Below, piece by piece: positions 16,091 to 24,769 of a stretch of 64,000 bases of DNA; position 1 is the stretch's first letter; each line of letters opens with the position of its first letter. The stretch covers positions 620,001 through 684,000 of the forward strand of contig NZ_JAVIFT010000001.1 of NCBI RefSeq assembly GCF_031157355.1, given 5' to 3'. This stretch comes from Hyphomicrobium sp. LHD-15 (GTDB lineage: Bacteria > Pseudomonadota > Alphaproteobacteria > Rhizobiales > Hyphomicrobiaceae). The position numbers and the translations under genes are program-made. The notes beneath the pieces are model-generated. The model made no database searches and was not told the origin of the DNA. It was given only the letters and a program-made list of their open reading frames with translations.

Positions 16091-18469
16091 ATGACATTCA
16101 AGGCGTATTTGAAGCTCTCGGTCATGACCGGGGCCGTCGGCCTCATGGCCGCACCGGCGACCGCGCAACAGGCCGCACAGCCTGCCGGCGGGACGCTTCC
16201 CCAGGTCGAAGTGATCCAGAAAAAAGCCGCGCCGGCCGCCAAAAAGAAAGCAGCTCCGCAGCAAGCGGCCTCTCCGGCCCCGCAGCCGCCGCCGGTCCAG
16301 CCCGACTATGCGGACCAGGCGCCCCAGCTCGAGAACTCACCTTACGGCGCCGCAGCCAGCGGCGGAGCTGCCGCACGCGCCGCTGAAGGGCCGATCTCAC
16401 CGATCAACGCGAAAAGCGTTCTGCCGGACAACCTGCAAGATTTCTCCGGCGCGGCCAGCCGCATCACATCGTCCGATCTCGATGAACAGCGCCCTGCCAA
16501 CACCCACGAGGCACTGGCTCGCGTTCCCGGCGTCATCACCGTGACCGACGACGGCGCAGCGCGCCACAGCGGCATCGGCCTGCGCGGCTCGCCCTTCCGC
16601 CGTTCGCGCAAGGTGCTCGTCATGGAAGACGGCGTACCGATCAACTTCTCGACCTATCTCGACTCCTCGACCCACTACACGCCTCCGATCGAGCGGATCG
16701 AAAGCATCGAAGTGATGCGCGGGCCGATCGTCAACTACGGCCCCTTGAACAACCACGGCGTCATCAACTTCCGTAACCTCTCGCCGTTCGGCGCCAACGA
16801 GACGGTGATCAAGGCCGGGATCGGCCACACCGAAGGCAGCGACCGGGACATCAACAATTTCCGCCATATCCATACGCGCCAGAATCTTGGGAACGTCGGC
16901 GTAGTCGCCTCCTATTCGGGCGCCGATACGGGCGGTGCGTGGGATGTCGAGGATCTCGGCTACAACGACTTCTACGGCGCCATCGGCTTCAAGGGCACGA
17001 ACCAGGATCTGACGATCTCGGGCGGCTTCTTCCGCCAGCGCGATACCTACGACGAGGACAACTTCGACGAGGACGAGCAGGCCGCGTTCTTCCGCTACGG
17101 CCGCAACAAGAAGAAGGGCAACGAGGACGGCTACTTCGCGGCCGCCTGCTGCTACGATCTCAGCTCCTATAACGCCGACTATTATCGCCTCCAGATTGCG
17201 CACAACTACTACGTCGACAAGGACACGACGATCTCGACGCGGCTGTTCGGCAATGATCATGAGCGCGCGCGCTTCTATCCCGCCGAAGCGGGTGACGGCG
17301 ATGTGCCGGCGACCTACGATCGCGACGACATCTACATGGAAGGCCGTGACCGGCGCTATCGCAACTACGGCGCGGATTCGCGGGTCGAGTTGGCCAACCG
17401 CCCCTTCCTCGGAGGACTTCGGCAAGATTTCCAGGCTGGCGTCCGCTATGAGGAGCACTTCTTCAAGAACCAGAACCGCGTGAACTTCGATTCCACCGGC
17501 ACCACGGGCGTCGTGCTCGATTTCGACAACAAGGGTGCTCCGGACGGCCTCGCCGACAAGCTCGAAGCCAAATCGTTCGCCGCATTTGCTCAGACAGCCA
17601 TTCACATCACGCCGACATTTACGCTTACGCCGGGCGTGCGGCTCGAGAGCTACGAAATCGACTTCAAATCGGAGGATTACTCCGGAAGCGCCGACTACAC
17701 GCACGTGCTTCCGATGCTCGCGTTCTCATGGAATGCAGCAAACCGGACGACGGTGTACGGTGGCTATCATCGTGGCCTCACGCCGCATATCATCCGCGAC
17801 GTGCTCGACGATGCCGACGACTTTGTCGCTCCGGACGAAGAAATCGGCGACAACTTCGAGCTGGGCGTGCGCACCACAGCGGTTCGCGGCCTGACCCTCG
17901 ACATGGCCTACTTCCACAACCGCATCGACAACTATCAGTTCGGCGAGTCCTTCCAATCTCAATCCGGAGACCGCGTGTTCTCCAGCCTCGACGAAGTTTC
18001 GATCAACGGTTTCGAGATCTACTCTCGCCTCGACAGCAAGCCGTTCACCGGGGGCCCGTGGAACTTCTTCGGCGAGGCCGTCTATACCTACGCCGATGCC
18101 GAAATCGAAAAAGGCATCAATGAGGATGGTGACAGCGTCGCCGGAAACCGGGTGCCGGAATCGGTCAGGCACTTCGCCAACCTGACGCTTGGCGTCGAGC
18201 ACAAGATCGGCTGGGATGCCAGCGTGACCTGGACCCATCGCGGTGCCTATCACACCGACGCCGACAATACGCCTTACGCGGAGGGAGGACTGGTGCCGGA
18301 CGTCTGGCTGCTCTCGGCGCGTTCGAACCTCAAGGTCACGGAACAGCTCTCGCTGTTCGTCGCCGGCCAGAACCTCACCGACGAGTTCTACATCTCGGAT
18401 CGTAGCGACGGCATGAAGCCTGGCCAGGGCCGGACCGTGATGGGCGGCTTCACGCTCAAGTTCGACTGA
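16091..18469 (+). CDS. TonB-dependent outer-membrane receptor, first of tandem pair
   Basis: 792 residues. Signal peptide (TFKAYLKLSVMTGAVGLMAAPATAQQ), then LPQVEVIQKK (TonB-box-like) and an Ala/Lys/Pro-rich linker to about residue 75. The plug domain contains ANTHEALARVPGVITVTDDG, HSGIGLRGSPFRRSRKVLVMEDGVPI and IESIEVMRGPIVNYGPLNNHGVINF. The barrel ends ..TVMGGFTLKFD, with Phe-Asp instead of a terminal Phe. The plug resembles FecA-type ferric-chelate receptors, but the ligand cannot be assigned. Start chosen at ATG 16091 behind GGAGGAAGCAGA. Partner TonB may be the gene at 28383. Confidence 0.88.
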   Translation: MTFKAYLKLSVMTGAVGLMAAPATAQQAAQPAGGTLPQVEVIQKKAAPAAKKKAAPQQAASPAPQPPPVQPDYADQAPQLENSPYGAAASGGAAARAAEGPISPINAKSVLPDNLQDFSGAASRITSSDLDEQRPANTHEALARVPGVITVTDDGAARHSGIGLRGSPFRRSRKVLVMEDGVPINFSTYLDSSTHYTPPIERIESIEVMRGPIVNYGPLNNHGVINFRNLSPFGANETVIKAGIGHTEGSDRDINNFRHIHTRQNLGNVGVVASYSGADTGGAWDVEDLGYNDFYGAIGFKGTNQDLTISGGFFRQRDTYDEDNFDEDEQAAFFRYGRNKKKGNEDGYFAAACCYDLSSYNADYYRLQIAHNYYVDKDTTISTRLFGNDHERARFYPAEAGDGDVPATYDRDDIYMEGRDRRYRNYGADSRVELANRPFLGGLRQDFQAGVRYEEHFFKNQNRVNFDSTGTTGVVLDFDNKGAPDGLADKLEAKSFAAFAQTAIHITPTFTLTPGVRLESYEIDFKSEDYSGSADYTHVLPMLAFSWNAANRTTVYGGYHRGLTPHIIRDVLDDADDFVAPDEEIGDNFELGVRTTAVRGLTLDMAYFHNRIDNYQFGESFQSQSGDRVFSSLDEVSINGFEIYSRLDSKPFTGGPWNFFGEAVYTYADAEIEKGINEDGDSVAGNRVPESVRHFANLTLGVEHKIGWDASVTWTHRGAYHTDADNTPYAEGGLVPDVWLLSARSNLKVTEQLSLFVAGQNLTDEFYISDRSDGMKPGQGRTVMGGFTLKFD

Positions 18470-18508
18470 AGTTATTTTTCACGACCCAAGCCCATCTGCA
18501 CACGACGA

Positions 18509-18556
18509 GACCTCCGAGCCTACGGCCGGCCATCCCGACCCAGACTCGGAGGTTTC
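18509..18556 (+). terminator. Probable terminator after first receptor
   Basis: ACCTCCGAG (18510-18518) pairs with CTCGGAGGT (18545-18553), with a 26-base loop and a short T run. It lies 40 bases past the stop. The long loop makes strength uncertain. Confidence 0.5.
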
Positions 18557-18727
18557 AGCTTTCTCTCGCGACACCATCCAAACCTCATCTCGCCACGCAC
18601 CGGAGGCACCAGCACGACCACGGCCGCGATGTCTTCCTAATTTTCCCAGTTATGCAGGGATGTATTGGTATTTTGATTACCTAGTTATCACTTTCCATCG
18701 GGCATAATTCACTGATTTTGTTATATT

Positions 18728-18965
18728 TTCTGTATTTCTACTGGGGCATTCGCACCGAGCAATGCCACCGCATGGAACCATCCTGAATTGCTCCTGCCGT
18801 TCTCCGCCGAGAACATGCGGCAACTTTATAACAACACTAGTTCCAACCGTTTCTGGGATCGTTTGCAGCGGGGCAACCGCGCAGATGTGTCTTCGGCGAT
18901 TGGAAACGGGGCGGACAATCGGGGTTGTGCCAGCAATGCGCGGGCGCACGTGGGGAGGAAGCAGA
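18728..18965 (+). repeat. Duplicated leader, copy 2 (upstream of second TonB receptor)
   Basis: Counterpart of 15850-16090, with the same ATGCCACCGCATGGAACC, GCAACTTTATAACA, GGGATCGTTTG and GTGGGGAGGAAGCAGAATGAC blocks. The 18557-18727 stretch before it has no gene and no TTCCCG cluster; it is AT-rich near 18640-18730. The leader gives the second receptor its own promoter rather than relying on read-through. Confidence 0.65.
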
Positions 18966-21374
18966 ATGACTTTCAAGGCGTATTTGAAGCTCTCGGTCAT
19001 GACAGGTGCCGTCGGCCTCATGGCCGCACCTGCGACCGCACAACAGGCCGCACAGCCCGCCGGCGGGACGCTTCCCCAGGTCGAAGTGATCCAGAAGAAA
19101 GCCGCGCCGGCCGCCAAGAAGAAAGCAGCCTCGCAGCAAGCGGCATCTCCGGCCCCGCAGCCGCCACCAGCCCAGCCCGATTATGCAGACCAAGCGCCCC
19201 AGCTCGAGAATTCACCTTATGGCGCCGCGGCCAGCGGCGGAGCTGCAGCGCGGGCAGCCAGCGGACCGCTTTCGCCGATCAACGCGCGTCAAGCGCTGCC
19301 GGATGACCTGCAGAACTATACGGGAGCCGGAACGCGCGTGGACGCGGCCGAACTCGCACAGCAGCGTCCGCTGACCAACCACGATGCTCTCGCGAGCGTG
19401 CCGGGCGTCGTGACCGTAACCGACGACGGCATGGCGCGGCACTCCGGCATCGGCTTGCGCGGCTCGCCTATGCGCCGCTCGCGCAAGGTCCTCGTCATGG
19501 AGGACGGCCTGCCGATCAACTTCTCGACCTACCTTGATCCCTCGACGCACTACACGCCGCCGACCGAGCGCGTCGAGAGCATCGAAGTGATGCGCGGACC
19601 GGTCGTCAACTATGGTCCGCTCACCAATCACGGTGTCGTCAATTTCCGTAACCTGTCGCCGTTCGGCGCCAACGAGACCGTCATCAAGGCCGGCATCGGG
19701 CACACCTGGGACGTCGACAAGGACGTCAACAACTTCCGTCACGTTCATACGCGCCAGAACATCGGTAACGCCGGTGTCGTCGTCTCGTATTCGGGCGCGG
19801 ACGGAGCAGGATCCTGGGACAACGAGGAGCTGAGCTACAACGATTTCTACGCCGCGATCGGCCTCAAGGGTACCAAGCAGGACCTGACGATTTCGGGCGG
19901 CTACTTCCGGCAGCGCGATACCTACGACGAGATCAATTTCGTTCCGGGCGACCCAGACAACGGCTATCAGGAGTTCCGCGAGAACGGGCGCGACAAGCTC
20001 GGCACAGGCGCCGGCCTGTTTGGCGGCAGCCAGTTCCTCGCCGATCTCAGCTCCTACAATGCCGACTACTGGCGGGTTCAGGCGAACCACAATCTCTACA
20101 TCGACGACACGACGACCCTTACGACACGCGCCTACTACAGCGACAACGAGCGCAACCGCTTCTATTTCGATGACGGCGATCCTAGCTCATTTTTCATGGA
20201 AGGACGCGAGCGCCACTACCGCTTCTACGGCGCAGAATCGCGCATCGAGTTCGCCCAGCGCCCGTTCCTGTTCGGGATGACCCAGGACATCCAGGCCGGC
20301 ATCCGCTACGAGCGTCACGAGTTCACGAACTGCAGCACCGTCGGCCAGGAGAACGAGGTTCTCAAGGACGGACACAACGGAAACTGCTCGCAGTTCGACG
20401 ACACCAATCCGCTCTATGACGGCACGTCGGAGCGGCAAGCATTCGATGCCAGCTCGTTCGCGGCGTTCATCCAGACGGCCGTCCACGTCACCAAATCTCT
20501 GACCGTCACCCCGGGCCTGCGCTTCGAAAACTATGATATCGACGGCTTCGGGCGCGGTTTCGAAGACGACGAAGAGGATCTGAACGGACCGCAGAAGTCC
20601 AAGCACGACAACGTGCTGCCGGCAGTCGGCTTCGCCTGGGAGGCGATGCCCCGCACGACGGTTTACGGCGGCTATCACCAGGGCATCACGCCACAGGTCA
20701 CACGCGGACCGGCGTTCCCGTTACCTGACGAGAAAGGCGACAACTTCCAGGTCGGCGTCCGCTCGACCGCCATTCGCGGGTTCTCGTTCGATGTCGCGTA
20801 CTTCCACAGCAACATCGAGAACTATCAGGTGAAGTCTCCCGAGGTTACCGAATCCGGCAACAATAAGTATGGCGCCATGGACGAGGTGGAGATCGACGGC
20901 GTCGAGATCGGTGCTCGCCTCGACACTCGACCGATCACGGGCAGCCCGTGGAACTTCTTTGCCGAAACGGTCTACACCTACGCCGACTCGCGTATCGCTC
21001 GCGGCGACGACGAAGGTACCGACGTTTCCGGAAACCGCGTTCCCGAGGTTCCGCAGCACTACGCCAACCTCACATTCGGCGTCGCCTACAAGAAATTCTG
21101 GGACGCGAGCCTGACGTGGACCTATCGCGGCGGTTTCTTCACCGACGTCGAGAACAGCCGCGAGATCGAGGTCGACGACGACGAAGTCGAGGCCGGTTTT
21201 GTGGACGACGTGTGGCTGCTTTCGGCACGCAGCAACCTGCACGTCACCGACAATCTGTCGCTGTTCGTGTCGGGCACGAACCTCACCAACAAGTTCTACC
21301 TGTCCGACATCGACGAAGGCATGAAGCCAGGCGCTGCTCGTACGATTATGGGTGGCTTCACATACAAATTCTAA
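18966..21374 (+). CDS. TonB-dependent outer-membrane receptor, second of tandem pair
   Basis: 802 residues. The signal peptide and linker are nearly identical to those of the first receptor (one Pro-Ser and one Val-Ala change in the first ~75 residues), while the plug is strongly similar (HSGIGLRGSPMRRSRKVLVM, VESIEVMRGPVVNYGPLTNHGV) and the barrel more diverged, with different extracellular loops (for example GPQKSKHDN and an acidic EIEVDDDEVE loop). It ends ..IMGGFTYKF with the canonical terminal Phe. A paralogue with probably a related but distinct chelate. Same GGAGGAAGCAGA ribosome binding site. Confidence 0.88.
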   Translation: MTFKAYLKLSVMTGAVGLMAAPATAQQAAQPAGGTLPQVEVIQKKAAPAAKKKAASQQAASPAPQPPPAQPDYADQAPQLENSPYGAAASGGAAARAASGPLSPINARQALPDDLQNYTGAGTRVDAAELAQQRPLTNHDALASVPGVVTVTDDGMARHSGIGLRGSPMRRSRKVLVMEDGLPINFSTYLDPSTHYTPPTERVESIEVMRGPVVNYGPLTNHGVVNFRNLSPFGANETVIKAGIGHTWDVDKDVNNFRHVHTRQNIGNAGVVVSYSGADGAGSWDNEELSYNDFYAAIGLKGTKQDLTISGGYFRQRDTYDEINFVPGDPDNGYQEFRENGRDKLGTGAGLFGGSQFLADLSSYNADYWRVQANHNLYIDDTTTLTTRAYYSDNERNRFYFDDGDPSSFFMEGRERHYRFYGAESRIEFAQRPFLFGMTQDIQAGIRYERHEFTNCSTVGQENEVLKDGHNGNCSQFDDTNPLYDGTSERQAFDASSFAAFIQTAVHVTKSLTVTPGLRFENYDIDGFGRGFEDDEEDLNGPQKSKHDNVLPAVGFAWEAMPRTTVYGGYHQGITPQVTRGPAFPLPDEKGDNFQVGVRSTAIRGFSFDVAYFHSNIENYQVKSPEVTESGNNKYGAMDEVEIDGVEIGARLDTRPITGSPWNFFAETVYTYADSRIARGDDEGTDVSGNRVPEVPQHYANLTFGVAYKKFWDASLTWTYRGGFFTDVENSREIEVDDDEVEAGFVDDVWLLSARSNLHVTDNLSLFVSGTNLTNKFYLSDIDEGMKPGAARTIMGGFTYKF

Positions 21375-21402
21375 CTGCACTCCTTCTCCCGAACGATGCA
21401 GC

Positions 21403-21436
21403 AATCCCCGAGCCTGTCACCAGGCTCGGGGATTTT
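21403..21436. terminator. Terminator between second receptor and hmuV
   Basis: AATCCCCGAGCCTG and CAGGCTCGGGGATT form a perfect 14-bp stem around a TCAC loop, followed by TT. It lies between convergent genes and can stop both. Confidence 0.8.
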
Positions 21437-21459
21437 GCATTGCGGCTCTCCTTGTCTTC

Positions 21460-22269
21460 TCAGACGACGGCAGGGAGCACGAACGGAATGCCTTCGGCGG
21501 GAGGCCTGTCGACGGACAGCGCGCACCCGTAAGCCCGGCTCAGGATCTCGCTGGTCATGGCCCGGCGCGGGGTTCCGTCGGCAATGATGCGGCCGTGACT
21601 CATGATCGCGACGCGATCGGCAAAGGCTGCCGCGAGATTGAGGTCGTGCATGACCATCAGGATCGCGGTGCCGGCATTCGCTTCGCTGCGCAAGGCCTCG
21701 AGCACGATCCGCTGGTGGCCGATATCCAGACTCGATGTCGGCTCGTCGAGCAGCAGCACCTGACCGCCGCCGCCTATCGCGCGGGCGACGGTGAGCTGAC
21801 AAAGAGCGCGGGCGATGTGGGCACGCTGACGCTCACCTCCGGACAGCTCGGTGAATAGGCGGCCCGAGAATGCCGACAACCCAACGCGGGCGATGGCGTC
21901 GCCGACCGCCCGCTCGACGCGTGCGCTCTCGCGCGTAAGACCAGGCACGGATACGCCGAGACGGACGACTTCGCGCACCGTAAAAGGAAAGGCGAGCGTG
22001 CTTGCCTGCGCGACCACAGCCCGCAGGCGGGCGAGGTCGGAAGCCTTGAGATGAGCGAGATCACGGCCGGCAATGACAATCCGGCCCGATGCGGGCGCTA
22101 GCTCTCCGGCCATCATTCGCAACAGGGTCGATTTTCCGGCGCCGTTCGGCCCGAGAACCGCGACGACCTCGCCGACGGACACGTCGAGGCTGGCGTTCTC
22201 CACCAACCGTGCGCTGCCAATGTGGAAGCTGGCCTCAGAGGCCGACAGAACGCGGTCCGGATCAGACAT
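21460..22269 (-). CDS. hmuV: Heme ABC importer ATPase
   Basis: 269 residues; the ATPase of a FecCD-type heme importer in the inner membrane. Walker A GPNGAGKST, signature LSGGERQRAHIARAL, Walker B VLLLDEPTSSLD, and H-loop VMHDLNLAAAFADRVA. It overlaps the end of hmuU by 8 bases. An extra GGGGQV insertion precedes Walker B, as in other HmuV proteins. Last gene of the hemP-hmuTUV set. Confidence 0.92.
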   Translation of the reverse strand: MSDPDRVLSASEASFHIGSARLVENASLDVSVGEVVAVLGPNGAGKSTLLRMMAGELAPASGRIVIAGRDLAHLKASDLARLRAVVAQASTLAFPFTVREVVRLGVSVPGLTRESARVERAVGDAIARVGLSAFSGRLFTELSGGERQRAHIARALCQLTVARAIGGGGQVLLLDEPTSSLDIGHQRIVLEALRSEANAGTAILMVMHDLNLAAAFADRVAIMSHGRIIADGTPRRAMTSEILSRAYGCALSVDRPPAEGIPFVLPAVV

Positions 22270-23362
22270 AAGCCCCTCGCCTCAAGACAAGGTGGAGAAA
22301 GACCGGTGCACCGATCAGCGCGACGACGATGCCGAGCGGGAGCTCTGCGGGCGCGACGATAATGCGCGCGATCACGTCGGCAGCCAACAGCAAGGCGGCG
22401 CCGAGCATCGCACTCGCCGGCAGCAAGGTGGCGTGATCCGGCCCCGCGACGAGGCGCACGACGTGCGGCACGATGATGCCGACGAAGCCGACGATGCCAG
22501 CCGCCGCAACGGCAGCGGCAACGGATGCAGCGGTCGCGACAATGATGAGACGTTTCATGCGCTCGACATCGATGCCGAGATGGAAGGCTTCCGCCTCGCC
22601 GAGCAGGAGTCCGTTCAAAGCGCGGACGAGGGCTGGCAGAAGCAGCAGATTGAGAAGAGCGAACGGTGCAACGCCCATAACCTTGGCCCAGCTCGATCCC
22701 GCGAGGCTTCCGAGCGTCCAGAGGGTGAGATCGCGCAGCTCCCGGTCGTCGCTGAGGTAAGCGATCAGCCCCATCAAGGCCTGGGCCAACGCGCCGATGA
22801 CCAGCCCCGCCAGCAGGAGCGCTGCGATCGAGACCGCGCGGCGCCCACCCGCGAGCAAAACGAGCGTGCCCGTAACGGTAATACCGCCGATGAAAGCTGC
22901 GACAGGCAGGGCATGCGGCCCCATCCAGGCTACGACAGGCGCGGCGAAACTGTGCCCCATCACGATCACCGTTACCGCCGCAAGGGCCGCGCCGGACGAG
23001 ACGCCGATCAAGGCCGGGTCGGCGAGCGGATTGCGAAACAGCCCCTGCATCATCGCGCCGGCCACCGCAAGACAGGCACCGACGAGCGCGGCCAGGATCG
23101 TGCGCGGCAGCCGGATGTCGATCAACACCAAGGCCGCGCGCCGGCTTGCATCATCCGCATCGCGAAACAGTGCCCCAAGAGCGGCTGGAAGCGCGTCGAG
23201 CGAAATGCCGGTCGCGCCGACCGACAGCGATATCAGGAGCATAAGCAGCAGCGCCGCGCCGGACACCAGCAACAGCACGAAACGCTGGCGCGCGCGATCC
23301 GGCTCCGCCACCCTCACATGTTCGGGAGACAGAACCGCACCTGCCGCAGGTTTGGCCGTCAT
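22262..23362 (-). CDS. hmuU: Heme ABC importer permease (FecCD family)
   Basis: 366 residues, about ten membrane helices. Family landmarks are LPRTILAALVGACLAVAGAMMQGLFRNPLADPALIGVSSGA, GLVIGALAQALM, WTLGSLAGSSW and GFVGIIVPHVVRLVAGPDH. A ~25-residue cytosolic N-terminal tail precedes the first helix. Its start overlaps the hmuT stop by 4 bases (ATGA). It forms the channel with HmuV. Confidence 0.92.
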   Translation of the reverse strand: MTAKPAAGAVLSPEHVRVAEPDRARQRFVLLLVSGAALLLMLLISLSVGATGISLDALPAALGALFRDADDASRRAALVLIDIRLPRTILAALVGACLAVAGAMMQGLFRNPLADPALIGVSSGAALAAVTVIVMGHSFAAPVVAWMGPHALPVAAFIGGITVTGTLVLLAGGRRAVSIAALLLAGLVIGALAQALMGLIAYLSDDRELRDLTLWTLGSLAGSSWAKVMGVAPFALLNLLLLPALVRALNGLLLGEAEAFHLGIDVERMKRLIIVATAASVAAAVAAAGIVGFVGIIVPHVVRLVAGPDHATLLPASAMLGAALLLAADVIARIIVAPAELPLGIVVALIGAPVFLHLVLRRGAYV

Positions 23363-24309
23363 TGGTTTTCAGCAGGAGGATTTGACGCGGGCGCCTTGCC
23401 GGCGAGCTCGGGATAGAAGCGGCCCATCAAATCCGCGGCGGCCGATGCGGCCCTCGGCCCGAACTGCAGGACATAGCTGCCGTCGACCTCGATGATGCGG
23501 CCCGCCTTTGCCGCCGGCGTGCTACCGAGACCTTTCATCTCGCCGATCTCTCTCACCAACTGACCGGCGTTCGCGCCATCGCTCCTGAGCATGACGACGA
23601 TGACATCCGGCGCGGCGGTCACGGCCGACTCGTCGTTGAGCGGCTTGTATCCCTCGATGCCCTTTACGGCGTTCTCGGCGCCCGCCAACGCAAACATCGC
23701 CTCCGCGGCAGTTTTCTCGCCGGCCGCGATGATGCGGCCGCCCTGGTTTGCGAGCACGAACAGCGCCTTGATCGGTTTCGTTACCTTGGCGCGCTTGGCG
23801 GCGACGCCCTCAAACTCGCTTTTCACCTCCTGAGCAAGCTTGTCCCCGGCTGCCTTGACGCCCAGCGCCTCGGCGACGATCTCGACCTTGCGCGCCACGC
23901 CTTCCGGCGTTTCCGCAGTCTGGATTTCGATCATCGGTATCGACGACGCCTTGAGCGCAGCCACGACCTCGGGCGGACCGGCGTTTCCGGATGTGATGAT
24001 CAGATCCGGATTGGTCGAGAGCACGCCTTCGGTCGAGAGGGCGCGCATATAGCCAACGCTCTTCTTGGTTGTGGCGGCTTCCGGCGGATAGTGGCTCGTG
24101 GTGTCGATGGCGACAATGCTGTCGCCTTTGCCGAGCGCGTAAATGATCTCCGTAACGTCTCCGCCGATGGAGACGATCCGCTTTGCTTCACCTGGCGCCT
24201 TTGCCGTGTCGGCGAGTGCGGCGGAGCTCCCGTGGCCGGTCGCGATCAAAAACGCACCGAAACCAGCCACCCACATCAAGCGACGAACACGTTTCAATAA
24301 AGCGAACAT
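23359..24309 (-). CDS. hmuT: Periplasmic heme-binding protein
   Basis: 316 residues with a signal peptide (MWVAGFGAFLIATGHGSSAALA). The fold is the PeriBP_2 type: KRIVSIGGDVTEIIYALGKGDSIVAIDTTSHYP, VGYMRALSTEGVLSTNPDLII, then VFVLANQGGRIIAAGEKTAAEAMFALAGAENAV. Within it Tyr in the VGYMRAL segment is the residue that ligates heme in HmuT/ShuT-type proteins. Delivers heme to HmuUV. The C-terminal extension after YPELA is Pro/Ala-rich. Confidence 0.92.
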   Translation of the reverse strand: MFALLKRVRRLMWVAGFGAFLIATGHGSSAALADTAKAPGEAKRIVSIGGDVTEIIYALGKGDSIVAIDTTSHYPPEAATTKKSVGYMRALSTEGVLSTNPDLIITSGNAGPPEVVAALKASSIPMIEIQTAETPEGVARKVEIVAEALGVKAAGDKLAQEVKSEFEGVAAKRAKVTKPIKALFVLANQGGRIIAAGEKTAAEAMFALAGAENAVKGIEGYKPLNDESAVTAAPDVIVVMLRSDGANAGQLVREIGEMKGLGSTPAAKAGRIIEVDGSYVLQFGPRAASAAADLMGRFYPELAGKAPASNPPAENQ

Positions 24310-24330
24310 CCCGGCTCCTATTTCTTTCTC

Positions 24331-24525
24331 TTACTTGGTGAGGATGAGACGGCCATTGGCGGTTATGCGCAAATGGTACTCCGCGCCGCCGTGCTCAAGG
24401 ACGGCTTCACGTCCTCCACGGAGAAGATCGGCGACAGCATAACGGATGACAGGCTCCGAGGATCCGCGTGCCGGCGTGTACTCTTTCGGAGGTTCGGATC
24501 CCTCTTCATGTCGATTGGGTGGCAT
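24331..24525 (-). CDS. hemP: HemP/HmuP small regulatory protein of heme uptake
   Basis: 64 residues; the C-terminal half is the HemP/HmuP signature: VADLLRGGREAVLEHGGAEY, then HLRITANGRLILTK. In Bradyrhizobium HmuP is required with Irr for activation of the heme receptor gene. The N-terminal 25 residues are charged and variable. It is the first gene of the minus-strand heme operon, divergent from the receptor, 21 bases ahead of hmuT. An alternative ATG lies at 24509. Confidence 0.9.
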   Translation of the reverse strand: MPPNRHEEGSEPPKEYTPARGSSEPVIRYAVADLLRGGREAVLEHGGAEYHLRITANGRLILTK

Positions 24526-24537
24526 CTCTACGTCCAG

Positions 24538-24554
24538 TTTAGAATTATTGAAAT
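24538..24554. promoter_or_regulatory. Candidate Irr-type iron control element
   Basis: TTTAGAATTATTGAAAT matches the left half of the alphaproteobacterial iron control element TTTAGAA-N3-TTCTAAA exactly and the right half at 4 of 7 positions. It lies 12 bases upstream of hemP in the divergent hemP/receptor region. The same region also holds TTGACT at 24609-24614 and an inverted repeat GTAAT-TCCAC-ATTAC shortly after it. Confidence 0.4.
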
Positions 24555-24769
24555 CGGCTACGCGAGCGCCGAACGCGCGCAGCCGGATTCGGATCGTCGT
24601 TTTGTTTCTTGACTATGTAATTCCACATTACTAATCTGCGCAAGTCCACTTGTTGAACGTGGACAACGGGAGCGGCGCTTTTTTCGACCGCGTCGGCAAG
24701 CCAGTGTCTCGGGAGGGGGTCCCGAACCAGCCAGCCAATTGCAAATCAGATTTGGGGGGCAGGGCTGTC

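Noticed and set aside
16091-21374. LutH-type lanthanide receptor identity for the tandem receptors
   Set aside because: No lut transport genes nearby and the plug motifs do not discriminate; left as ligand unknown.
22073-23416. 447-residue plus-strand frame opposite hmuU/hmuV
   Set aside because: Asp/Arg/Gln-rich antisense of membrane helices; no domain.
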